DNA of 64,000 nt from assembly GCF_001277345.1 (NCBI RefSeq), contig NZ_LIUT01000001.1, positions 997,082 through 1,061,081 of the forward strand, written 5' to 3'. Source of the DNA: Paenibacillus solani (GTDB lineage Bacteria; Bacillota; Bacilli; Paenibacillales; Paenibacillaceae). Shown piece after piece: positions 16,164-26,066 of this stretch (its first letter is position 1; every line of letters begins with the position of its first letter). The position numbers and the translations under genes are program-made. Under the pieces are notes generated by a model. That model searched no databases. It saw nothing but the letters and a program-made list of their open reading frames with translations, and was not told where the DNA came from.

Positions 16164-18461
16164 ATGACTTATAAAGATTCCAGTAAACCCATCTCGGAGA
16201 GAGTAGAACATCTTCTTGGCCTGATGAACTTGAAGGAGAAAGTCGGACAGCTGGTACAGCCGTTCGGCTGGATGACTTACGAAGTGAATGAAGGCCAGAT
16301 TACACTTACAGATTCATTTAAAAAGCAAGTAAAAGACGGCGGCGTTGGATCCCTATACGGGACCCTTCGCGCCGATCCATGGACCGGTGTCACACTTGAG
16401 ACCGGTCTTTCTCCACATAAAGGAGCAGAAGCCGTTAATCACATTCAGCGGTACGCTGTGGAAGAGTCGCGTCTCGGTATTCCGATCCTGATCGGCGAGG
16501 AGTGCTCACATGGTCATATGGCGATCGGCGGTACGGTCTTTCCTGTGCCGCTGTCCATCGGGAGCACATGGAATGTGGACTTATACCGCGATATGTGCCG
16601 CGCCGTAGCGCTGGAAACGCGCAGCCAAGGCGGTGCAGTTACCTATTCGCCTGTACTTGATGTCGTACGCGATCCGAGATGGGGGAGAACCGAGGAATGC
16701 TTCGGTGAAGATCCTTATCTGATCAGTGAGTATGCGGTTGCATCGGTTGAGGGGCTTCAGGGAGAGTCACTGAATAGCCCGAGCAGCGTAGCAGCAACAC
16801 TGAAGCATTTTGTCGGTTACGGCAGCTCAGAAGGCGGACGGAATGCGGGCCCTGTACATATGGGCACCCGTGAATTGATGGAAGTGGACATGCTGCCATT
16901 CAAGAAGGCGGTGGAGGCAGGAGCTGCGTCGATTATGCCTGCTTACAACGAGATCGACGGCGTGCCATGCACTGTAAATACGGAGCTGCTTGATGGTATT
17001 CTGCGTAAGGAGTGGGGCTTTGACGGCATGGTGATTACCGATTGCGGTGCGATCGACATGCTGGCCAGCGGTCATGATACCGCGGAAGATGGACAGGACG
17101 CTGCTGTTCAGGCCATTCGCGCAGGGATTGATATGGAGATGTCGGGCGAGATGTTCAGCAAGCATCTTCTAAGCGCTATCGAGCAGAACAAACTGGAAGT
17201 CGCCGTATTGGATGAAGCTGTTCGTCGTGTATTGACCTTGAAATTCAAGCTTGGACTGTTCGAGAATCCTTATGTGGATCCGCAAGTAGCCGAGAAAGTG
17301 ATCGGCAGCGAGCAGCATATCGAACTTGCCAGACAGCTTGCGGCGGAAGGCATCGTTCTTCTGAAGAATGAAGCTAAGGCACTGCCGTTGTCCAAGAAAA
17401 GCGGCGTGATTGCCGTCATCGGTCCTAATGCCGATCAAGGTTATAATCAGCTTGGCGACTATACATCGCCTCAGCCGCCGGCAGCCGTGACCACCGTGCT
17501 CGGCGGAATCCGCGCGAAGCTGGGAGATGAAGCGGAGCGCGTATTATACGCTCCGGGCTGCCGCATCAAGGATGATTCCAGGGAGGGCTTCGAGTTTGCG
17601 CTAGACTGTGCAGGCCAAGCCGATACCGTTGTTCTGGTACTTGGCGGTTCCAGCGCCCGTGACTTTGGGGAAGACACGATCGATTTGCGCACAGGGGCTT
17701 CGAAGGTCACGGACGATGCCATGAGTGACATGGATTGCGGGGAAGGCATTGACCGGATGACGCTGCAGTTATCCGGCGTTCAGTTGGAATTGGCCAAGGA
17801 GATTCATAAGGTTGGCAAACGGATGATCGTTGTGTATATCAACGGGCGGCCAATTGCGGAGCCTTGGATCGACGAGCATGCCGACGCCATCCTAGAAGCA
17901 TGGTATCCGGGTCAAGAGGGCGGACATGCGGTAGCGGACATTTTGTTCGGCGATGTGAATCCGTCCGGTAAGCTGACGATATCGATACCGAAACATGTCG
18001 GACAGCTTCCCGTTTACTACAACGGCAAGCGGTCGCGCGGTAAGCGTTATCTCGAAGAGGATGCTCAGCCTCGTTATCCGTTCGGATATGGGCTTAGCTA
18101 CACCGAGTTCAGTTATTCGGATATGCAAGTTACAAAAGAAGTGATCCGAGCAGGCGAAACAGCCGTTGTCTCCATAAATGTTACGAATACCGGCGACCGT
18201 GAAGGTGCCGAGGTGGTGCAATTCTATGTGAGTGATGTTACCAGCCGATTTACGAGACCGGCCCGGGAGCTAAAAGGATTCCGCAAAATTCTTCTTCAGC
18301 CTGGAGAATGCCGTAAGGTAGAGTTCACGGTCGGCCCCGAACAGCTTCAATACATTGGACAAGGTTACAAACAGGTGGTTGAGCCCGGATTGTTCCGACT
18401 TATGATAGGCAGACATGTGAACGATACGTTAAGTACAGATCTGACTGTACAGGAGGGTTAA
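16164..18461 (+). CDS. glycoside hydrolase family 3
   Basis: A 765-residue enzyme with the BglX-like plan: N-terminal barrel (about 25-340) with nucleophile D293 in VITDCGAIDM, an alpha/beta-sandwich domain (about 385-620) with PGQEGGHAVADILFGDVNPSGKL, and a C-terminal Fn3-like domain (about 660-755). Conserved GRTEECFGEDPYL and LKHFVGYG are present. No signal peptide, so cytoplasmic. Activity could be beta-glucosidase, beta-xylosidase or another beta-exo-glycosidase; sequence alone does not decide. ATG at 16164 follows GGAGGG. The frameshifted GH38 gene starts 3 bases after its stop. Confidence 0.92.
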   Translation: MTYKDSSKPISERVEHLLGLMNLKEKVGQLVQPFGWMTYEVNEGQITLTDSFKKQVKDGGVGSLYGTLRADPWTGVTLETGLSPHKGAEAVNHIQRYAVEESRLGIPILIGEECSHGHMAIGGTVFPVPLSIGSTWNVDLYRDMCRAVALETRSQGGAVTYSPVLDVVRDPRWGRTEECFGEDPYLISEYAVASVEGLQGESLNSPSSVAATLKHFVGYGSSEGGRNAGPVHMGTRELMEVDMLPFKKAVEAGAASIMPAYNEIDGVPCTVNTELLDGILRKEWGFDGMVITDCGAIDMLASGHDTAEDGQDAAVQAIRAGIDMEMSGEMFSKHLLSAIEQNKLEVAVLDEAVRRVLTLKFKLGLFENPYVDPQVAEKVIGSEQHIELARQLAAEGIVLLKNEAKALPLSKKSGVIAVIGPNADQGYNQLGDYTSPQPPAAVTTVLGGIRAKLGDEAERVLYAPGCRIKDDSREGFEFALDCAGQADTVVLVLGGSSARDFGEDTIDLRTGASKVTDDAMSDMDCGEGIDRMTLQLSGVQLELAKEIHKVGKRMIVVYINGRPIAEPWIDEHADAILEAWYPGQEGGHAVADILFGDVNPSGKLTISIPKHVGQLPVYYNGKRSRGKRYLEEDAQPRYPFGYGLSYTEFSYSDMQVTKEVIRAGETAVVSINVTNTGDREGAEVVQFYVSDVTSRFTRPARELKGFRKILLQPGECRKVEFTVGPEQLQYIGQGYKQVVEPGLFRLMIGRHVNDTLSTDLTVQEG

Positions 18462-18464
18462 TGA

Positions 18465-21400
18465 ATGGAACGCATTCGACGTTTTATACGCGAACTGTCG
18501 GAGCGGCAGTGGCTTGAGTCAATGGAGCTTAGAGAGTGGGACATTACCCGGACCACCTACGTGGTTCCCGGTGTGTATGAACATACGGCTCCATATACTG
18601 AGGGGTATGACTTCAACAGGTTCCCAAGCACGCAGGGGACAACCTATTTCTTACGGCTGAATCTTGAAATCCCTGTGAAGTGGGCAGATAGAGTGATTGG
18701 ACTCGTGTTCCATTCCGGGGGCGAAGGACTGCTTCGCATTAACGGTGCGTCTTATCAAGGTTTGGATCGTAACCATACCATCGTTACGCTCGACCCGAAG
18801 CGGACCGGCATGAACATGGAGCTGGAAATCGAACTGTATGATCCGATTCCAGAACCGGTGGACCCGTTGAATCAGCAGGCTGTCATTCAGCCCCCGATTA
18901 CCCGCATACAAAGTATGCTGGTCCAGGTGAACAAACCAGTCCAGAGCCTGATGTATACAGCAACCGTAATTCGGGATTCACTTATCCTGCTGCAGGACAG
19001 CGATATGCAGCGCGTCCGCTTAATGGAGGCGCTGTATCAGGCGATGGACCACTTTGTCAGCCTGGATGACGCCGCCATCCGGGATGGTGTTAGCATAACC
19101 GAAATTGAGCAGGAGCTCAAACAGACGGTTACTGCCATTGGCGGCCATGCCGAAGGCACCGAGCATATGGTGGGCCAGTCGCATATTGATATCGCCTGGT
19201 TATGGCCTGTCCGGGAAACAGTGCGAAAAACTTCTCAACCATGGATGCACTGATGAATGAATATCCCGATTTCAAGTACGCGCAGAGCCAGCCTTTACTG
19301 TACCAATTCCTGAAGGATCATGACCCTGAGCTGTACGAGAGAGTGAAGTGCAGAATTAAGGAAGGACGCTGGGAGCTGGTCGGCGGGATGTGGGTCGAAC
19401 CGGACTTGAACATTCCGAGCGGGGAGTCCCTGATGCGTCAAATGCTGTACGGGCAGCACTTCTATCTCGAAGAGTTCGGTTTGACGTCTCATATCGAATG
19501 GCTGCCGGATACATTCGGATATTGTGCATCGCTGCCCCAGATCTTAAAGCATGGCGGCATTCGTTATTTCATGACAACCAAGCTTGGCTGGAACGATACG
19601 AGTGTGTTCCCGTATGACCTGTTCCATTGGGTCGGAATTGACGGGACGCCGATGTTATCTTATCTGAACCACGGCGTGAATGAGAACACACTGCCTAAAG
19701 ACGTTCACGACCATTGGCAGTCCTACCGTCAAAGAGCCGTCCATCCGGAGCAGATGCTGTTGTATGGGCATGGTGACGGCGGAGGAGGTGTAACCCGGGA
19801 AATGCTCGAATACATTGACCGTTCCGAGCTGATGGTCGGACAACCGGCCAGCAAGTATAGCACGGCTGCTGATTTTTTCAACGGGATCGAAGATGCCAAG
19901 CCGAAGCTGCCTAAGTGGAGAGGGGATTTATACCTTGAGCTTCATCGCGGTACGTATACGACGCATGCCCGGAACAAGCGCCATAACCGGAAAGCGGAAA
20001 TTCTGTACCGGGAAGCAGAGCTATGGAACTCCGTGGCATTCCCATCCATGGACAACGAGAAGAAGCAAGAGATTGTCAACCGACTGCAGGATGGTTGGAA
20101 GCTGATCCTGCTGAACCAGTTTCACGATATCATTCCAGGCTCTGCGATTACGGAGTCTTACATCACATCCGAGAAGGAATACACAGAGGTCTTCCGAAAT
20201 GGAAATCATTGCCTTGATGATGGACTTCAGGTATTGGCGGACCAGGCCGATACAGAAGGGGAAGGCATTCCGTATGTCATTTTTAATGGTCTTGGATGGG
20301 ATAGAGATGCCGTCATTTCGATTGAAGCCGAACAGGGGCTTGCTCCTTATGATTCGGATGGAGCGTTGCTGCAGTACGATATCCAATCCGCAGCAAGCGA
20401 GGAAGCACCGCACCGCATAAGTGTGCTCGTTCGGAGCATTCCGGCTTTTGGATATAAGACCATCTGGTTTAAGCAGCTGGCAGGAAAGGAAAGAGCGGCG
20501 AAGGATTCCGCTGCGGTGCTCAAAGACACCTGGGAGACGGATGTCTACAAGATCAGCTTTAATGATCGCGGCGAGATCGTCAGCCTCTGGGATAAAGAGG
20601 CTAGCCGGGAAGTGATCAAGCCAGGTGAAGCCGGGAACCGTTTTCACTTTTTCCATGACCGCCCGACACTGTGGGATGCATGGGACATTGATACCCGGTA
20701 TGAAGAGCAAGCGGCCGGCGAAGCGGAGCTGATCGAGAAGAAGCTCCTACTTGCGGGAGACGTACAGGACGTCCTGCGTTTTCGTTGGCGATTGCATAAC
20801 TCGGAGATCACACAGGATATGATTCTGTATCATGATGACCGGCGAATCGACTTCAAGACGCATGTCAGCTGGAATGAATCACATAAACTGCTGAAAGTCG
20901 GATTTCCTATCGGCGTCGTTGCTGACAAGGCAACCTATGAAATCCCATTCGGTACGATTGAGAGACCGACTCATCGCAATACAAGCTGGGAGCAGGCGCA
21001 ATATGAGGTTTGCGGACATCGCTTCGCGGATGTGTCGGAGCATGATTACGGTGTCAGTCTTATCAACGATTGTAAGTACGGATATGACATCCAGGACAGC
21101 ACGATTCGATTGTCTCTGCTGCGCGCGCCAAAGTGGCCTGATATCACGGCAGACTTGGGAGAGCATGAGTTCACGTACTCTCTATATCCCCATCTAGGAG
21201 ACTGGAGAAGTGCTGCAATCGTTCGTAAAGCTGCCGAGCTGAATCATGAGCTGCCATACGTTAGGACAAGTCCGAAAAAGGGATCTTTACCTTCCGTCCA
21301 TTCCGTTATCCCATTCGAGAGCCAGCATGTTATACTGGATACCGTTAAGCCAGCAGAGGATGGCTCAGGATATATCCTTCGGATGTATGAGTCTGCTGGG

Positions 21401-21568
21401 GGCAGAGATGAAGCGACCTTGAGTTGGCCTTATTCTTGTGAAAGAGTTTATCTCTCCAACGCATTGGAAGAAGAACTCGAGCAACTGGATACGGATGAAG
21501 GAAGGTTAAGCTTTCAATTTTTGCCGTATGAGATTAAAACCATCAAACTAACTACACAACTTACTTAG
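18465..21568 (+). pseudogene. alpha-mannosidase GH38, broken by a frameshift near 19225
   Basis: Two frames together make one GH38 enzyme of about 1,035 residues. The first frame (18465-19253) ends with the metal motif GQSHIDIAWLWPVRETVRKTS, then runs out of frame to a stop. The second (from about 19220 to 21568) starts NFSTMDALMNEYPDF and carries WLPDTFGYCASLPQ with the nucleophile Asp, and the long beta C-terminus. Homologues as I recall them read ...RKTSRTFSTM, so about 10 bases seem lost, perhaps between short CTTCTC repeats. Both parts are otherwise intact and codon use is unaffected, so this is a recent mutation or a sequencing error. The product as written would be inactive because the metal and nucleophile halves are split. 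Confidence 0.85.
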
Positions 21569-21588
21569 TCAAAGGAGCCAGAACAACC

Positions 21589-22908
21589 ATGGAACAATTC
21601 AGACTCCCCAAAATCCCAATGCCGGAGCTAGAACTGCCGCAATCCATTCAGGCAGTTTTGCAAGAGGCTGAAGAGAAGCTGGCACATCGTCCCAAGCTGC
21701 TTCAGCTGTTCAAGAACTGTTTCCCAAACACACTGGAAACGACAACAAAATTGATGGAGGACGGCACGACATTTGTGATTACCGGCGATATTCCAGCCAT
21801 GTGGCTGCGTGATTCGGTAGAACAGGTGATTCATTACATTCCGTTTGCCAAGGATGACTCCCAGCTTCAGCGGATTATTAGCGGGTTGATCAAACGCCAT
21901 TTTCAATATATTCTTATTGATCCTTACGCCAACGCTTTCAATGAATCGGCAAACGACTGGCACTGGAACACGACTGACGAAACGGACATGTCTCCGTGGG
22001 TATGGGAGCGCAAATTCGAGATCGATTCGCTTTGCTTCTCCGTTCGCTTGGCTTACCTGTACTGGAAGGAAACAGGCCTTACCGATGTGTTCGATGCGAA
22101 CTTCAAAGCAGCGATGATCAAAATCATCGAGCTGTTTAAAACGGAACAGCATCATTTCGAGAAATCGCCATACCGCTTCACACGGGATAACGGAATTCCT
22201 ACTGATTCTTTGCGTAACAATGGACTCGGCATGCCGATCAACTATACGGGCATGATCTGGTCCGGCTTCCGTTCAAGCGACGATGCCTGCGATTTCCATT
22301 ACAATATTCCAGGCAATATGTTCGCTGTAGTTGCCCTGCGTCATATGCAGGAATTCGCAGAATGGGTATTCCGTGATATGAAGCTGCTGGATGAGCTGAA
22401 GCGCCTTGAAGCAGATGTGGATCACGGGATTCAGCTGTACGGAATCTACCGCCATCCTGAGTTTGGACCGATCTACGCTTATGAAACTGACGGTTTCGGA
22501 AATTACTGCTTGATGGATGATGCAGGTACACCAGGACTCATGTCCATTCCTTATCTGGGATACTGCTCTGCAGACGATCCAATCTATCAGAACACCAGAC
22601 GATTTGCACTGAGCAAAGAAAATCCTTTCTACTATGAGGGTGCCGTTGCTAAAGGGATCGGCAGTCCGCATACGCCGCCGGATTATATCTGGCATATGGC
22701 TTTGTCGATGCAGGGAATTACGGCTCAGACGGCCGAAGAGAAGCTGGAGATGATCGCGCTTCTGGAAGCGACCGATGCTGATACCGGATTTATGCATGAA
22801 GGATTTCATGCCGACGATCCAAAAGTGTTCACGCGGTCCTGGTTTGCATGGTCGAACAGTCTCTTCTCGCAACTGGTGTATCAAGCTATGAAAGCAGGGA
22901 TACTATGA
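21589..22908 (+). CDS. GH125 exo-alpha-1,6-mannosidase
   Basis: A 439-residue protein with the hallmark GDIPAMWLRDS near residue 65 and an (alpha/alpha)6-type sequence, matching family GH125 (formerly DUF1237). Characterised members from Streptococcus and Clostridium release terminal alpha-1,6-mannose from N-glycan cores. No signal peptide. ATG at 21589 follows AAAGGAG. It overlaps the next gene by 4 bases (ATGA). Together with the GH38 enzymes it points to alpha-mannoside trimming in the cytoplasm. Confidence 0.93.
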   Translation: MEQFRLPKIPMPELELPQSIQAVLQEAEEKLAHRPKLLQLFKNCFPNTLETTTKLMEDGTTFVITGDIPAMWLRDSVEQVIHYIPFAKDDSQLQRIISGLIKRHFQYILIDPYANAFNESANDWHWNTTDETDMSPWVWERKFEIDSLCFSVRLAYLYWKETGLTDVFDANFKAAMIKIIELFKTEQHHFEKSPYRFTRDNGIPTDSLRNNGLGMPINYTGMIWSGFRSSDDACDFHYNIPGNMFAVVALRHMQEFAEWVFRDMKLLDELKRLEADVDHGIQLYGIYRHPEFGPIYAYETDGFGNYCLMDDAGTPGLMSIPYLGYCSADDPIYQNTRRFALSKENPFYYEGAVAKGIGSPHTPPDYIWHMALSMQGITAQTAEEKLEMIALLEATDADTGFMHEGFHADDPKVFTRSWFAWSNSLFSQLVYQAMKAGIL

Positions 22909-25900
22909 GCGGGCGTCTGATTGCATTTTACGACCCGTCCTTTCCGGCAGCGGAAGCTGCCGGCTTGCCGGTGAATGCTGATGTTCTGCGGGCATTCGAT
23001 GTGGTATGCAATGCAGATAATCTGGCTGAAGCCCTGGAATCAGCAGGAGGACAAGCCGCAAGTTTCGTCAATCTGCATGCGCCTTACTTCCCTAAATCAG
23101 CCTGGGGCTCGATCCTTGATTTTCTAAAGAGAGGGGGCGGCCTGGTAAGTGTGGGCGGTGCTCCCTTCAAACGCCCTGTCCGAATGGAGGAAGGCGCTTG
23201 GGTGGTGGAACATGAACAGACGGCCTACCACCAGCAGCTCCACATTCATGAAGTACTGCCAGTAGACAGCGGGCGTGTAGATCATATGATTGCAAGCGAT
23301 GTTATTCCGCTTCTGGAGAGCAGCCGTGAGCGGTTATCCATTCGTGATACGTGGAACCTGGTTCCTCATGTCACCAAAAGCAGTGATCTACCGCACCAGA
23401 TGGGTTCTGCGGGTCCGATGGATACCCGGATTTATCCACTCCTCAAGGGCAGAACAGCGAATGGGAGAGAAGTCGCGGCTCCCGTTGTTCTGTGGGAGAA
23501 TGTTGGCGGTCCTTTCTTGGGAGGGCGCTGGCTGTTCGTGAATCAGCCTCTCTCCGCCTCTTTCTGGGAACAGGATGGAGCAGAAGAAGTACACCGCTGG
23601 GCAGCTTTCTGCTCCAAAGGCATTACAGAGCTGTGGATTAAACCGAATTATGCAACTTACGAGTCCGGCGAGCGTGCCATCCTCACCTTGCAGTCCCAAT
23701 ATCTTGGAGGAAAGCGGCCAGAGCATGAACCACAAAGCTGGACATTCCGTATCAGTGTGAAGCATGATCAGGATGAATCTTTATCATGGGATCATACCGT
23801 AGCGGTGGATGTGAGCGGGCAGTTTCATGTGCAGCGCATCCCGGTAGAGCTGGATATCAAGCCGGGAGCTTATCGTGTGGTATGTGAAGCTGAAGGTCCG
23901 GATGGAGAAATCCGCACGCTGAGACAAGGGTTCTGGGGCGCTGATCCGCAGCTTCTGCAATCAGGAACTCCGGTAACCTGTAACCGGGATTACTTCATCA
24001 AGGATGGACGTCCGCTGCCGGTTGTCGGCATGACATATATGACGTCTGATGTCGCGCGCAAATTCCTGTTCCTTCCGAACACGGATGTATGGGATCGTGA
24101 TATGGAGCAAATGCGGAATGCAGGCATTAACTGGATCCGCACTGGTATCTGGACGGCATACCGCAATATCATGCAGGTGGACGGGCATGCTTCCGAAGAG
24201 GTTCTGCGTTCGATTGACGCTTTCCTGTTAACAGCGAAGAAGCATGATCTTCAGGTAACGTTTACTTTCTTCTCCTTTACGCCGGAGACTTGGGAAGGTC
24301 AGAATCCTTACCTCGATCCGCGAAGCGTGGAAGCACAGAAGCGTTTCATACGTTCTATCATAACGAGACATAAAGACACGAAGAATGTGGACTGGGATCT
24401 GATTAACGAGCCGTCTATGTTCGATCCGCCGCAGATTTTCTCGGATGGCCCGCGCTCGTCGAAGGATCCATATGAGAAACAGGCTTATATTGACTGGCTG
24501 AAGAAACGTCACGGCTCGATTGAGCTTCTGCAGGAGCGCTGGAATATGACAGCCGATCAGCTGCCGAGCTTTGAGGCCGCCCTTCCTCCAGATCCGCAAG
24601 CTATAAATTTTGACGTTCAAGATATGCACCAAGGAAAAAAAGGGGCTCAGTGGCTCGATTATGTACTGTTCTCCATGGATATGCATAACCGCTGGGCCAA
24701 GGAATTATATGATGATATCAAACAGGTATGCCCGGATCATATGGTTACTGTTGGACAGGATGAGGCGCTTGGCGCACAGCGTCCATCTCCGTTCTTCTAT
24801 GCTGAAGCGGTAGACTATACGACGGTTCATTCCTGGTGGTTAAACGACTACTTGATCTGGGACGGCATATTTGCCAAAACACCGGATAAACCGAACCTGA
24901 TTCAGGAAACGGGCATCATGTACGTGGAGACACCGGATGGCCGGGCGAAACGAAGCGAAGCCGAGCTGCGGAATCTGCTGGAACGCAAATATGCGTATGC
25001 CTTCTCTACAGGGGGAGCCGGAGCGATTCATTGGATCTGGAATACGAACTTCTACATGGATAATGCCAATGAATCACATATCGGAGCGGTACGCGCTGAC
25101 GGTACAGAGAAGCCGGAAGCGGATGTGTCCTATGATTTTGGCACATTTATGGAAGAAATCCGGGACATATTCAAAGGGCGGAAGCTGGAAGAGACTGCGG
25201 TGATCTTCCCTTATTCGAACGATTTCTCTAACCGGAAGCTTGCTTTTGAAGCAACGACCAAGGCAACGCGTGCACTTGCTTATGAGCTCAATGTGCCATT
25301 CCGTGCTGTAGGTGAGTACGATTTAAGCTCGCTGCGCAGCAATCCGGTGAAATTCATCATTCTGCCAAGCGCACACAATGTGGATGACCAGGCATTTGCC
25401 GAACTGATTGAGATCGTGAAGGAGACAGGAGCTACCCTGCTGCTTACGGGCCCTATTTCGATAGATGCCTACTGGCATCAGGTAGATCGGTTATCGGAGC
25501 AATTGGGTGAGCGGAAGCTGGCGAATGTGCGCCGGGAAGAAAGCGTGCGTATCGGAGATCTTACTTTCTCAGCGTCCTACGGTCATCGGAAGATTGCCGA
25601 GCTAAGCAAAGAAATTCCGACAGGCAGCGGGGCGAAACCGGCCGATGTCGCCGGCGACTCCGTTGTGGACGTGAAGCTGGGAGCTGGTCGACTTCTGTGG
25701 AGTCCGCTTCCTGTTGAACTGAATGACCGGATCGATACCATTTCTGCTTTGTACCGATATGCATTGGAGCTTTCCACTGCTGATACGGGGCTGGAGTGGA
25801 ATCAGGGCGGAGAACTTTCCGGCGTGTATGGTCGCAAGGTCACTTTTGAAGAAGGAGCGCTCTTCGTATTCAGCTCGGAGCAATCATGGGATACAAACAT

Positions 25901-26045
25901 CGAAGTGAAGGATACAGCGACGGGCTGTACGTATTCATTCGTGCTAGAAGCGGACCGCTCGGTTCTGTTCGCAGTTGATGGGAGTGGCAGCCTGTTGTCC
26001 GTGTACCGTCCGGATGAGGTCGAAATCATCGCAGCAAAAGGCTAA
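22905..26045 (+). CDS. large clan GH-A glycoside hydrolase, GH42-like architecture
   Basis: A 1,046-residue enzyme. An N-terminal amidotransferase-like alpha/beta domain (about 1-240, with LDFLKRGGGLVSVGG), a beta-sandwich (about 250-370), a TIM barrel (about 385-800) with acid/base E502 in LINEPSM and nucleophile E668 in LIQETGIM, then a second Rossmann-like domain (about 805-920) resembling the GH42 trimerisation domain, and a beta C-terminus. The 166-residue gap between the two Glu fits clan GH-A. Start ATG overlaps the GH125 stop. In this operon beta-mannosidase or beta-galactosidase are the natural guesses; the exact family is not certain. Confidence 0.85.
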   Translation: MSGRLIAFYDPSFPAAEAAGLPVNADVLRAFDVVCNADNLAEALESAGGQAASFVNLHAPYFPKSAWGSILDFLKRGGGLVSVGGAPFKRPVRMEEGAWVVEHEQTAYHQQLHIHEVLPVDSGRVDHMIASDVIPLLESSRERLSIRDTWNLVPHVTKSSDLPHQMGSAGPMDTRIYPLLKGRTANGREVAAPVVLWENVGGPFLGGRWLFVNQPLSASFWEQDGAEEVHRWAAFCSKGITELWIKPNYATYESGERAILTLQSQYLGGKRPEHEPQSWTFRISVKHDQDESLSWDHTVAVDVSGQFHVQRIPVELDIKPGAYRVVCEAEGPDGEIRTLRQGFWGADPQLLQSGTPVTCNRDYFIKDGRPLPVVGMTYMTSDVARKFLFLPNTDVWDRDMEQMRNAGINWIRTGIWTAYRNIMQVDGHASEEVLRSIDAFLLTAKKHDLQVTFTFFSFTPETWEGQNPYLDPRSVEAQKRFIRSIITRHKDTKNVDWDLINEPSMFDPPQIFSDGPRSSKDPYEKQAYIDWLKKRHGSIELLQERWNMTADQLPSFEAALPPDPQAINFDVQDMHQGKKGAQWLDYVLFSMDMHNRWAKELYDDIKQVCPDHMVTVGQDEALGAQRPSPFFYAEAVDYTTVHSWWLNDYLIWDGIFAKTPDKPNLIQETGIMYVETPDGRAKRSEAELRNLLERKYAYAFSTGGAGAIHWIWNTNFYMDNANESHIGAVRADGTEKPEADVSYDFGTFMEEIRDIFKGRKLEETAVIFPYSNDFSNRKLAFEATTKATRALAYELNVPFRAVGEYDLSSLRSNPVKFIILPSAHNVDDQAFAELIEIVKETGATLLLTGPISIDAYWHQVDRLSEQLGERKLANVRREESVRIGDLTFSASYGHRKIAELSKEIPTGSGAKPADVAGDSVVDVKLGAGRLLWSPLPVELNDRIDTISALYRYALELSTADTGLEWNQGGELSGVYGRKVTFEEGALFVFSSEQSWDTNIEVKDTATGCTYSFVLEADRSVLFAVDGSGSLLSVYRPDEVEIIAAKG

Positions 26046-26066
26046 CATAAGGGGGACAACGTAGAG

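Noticed and set aside
19215..19240. Programmed -1 frameshift in the GH38 gene
   Set aside because: The A run is G AAA AAC and not a canonical slippery heptamer in the zero frame, no downstream stimulator is evident, and conserved residues seem missing.
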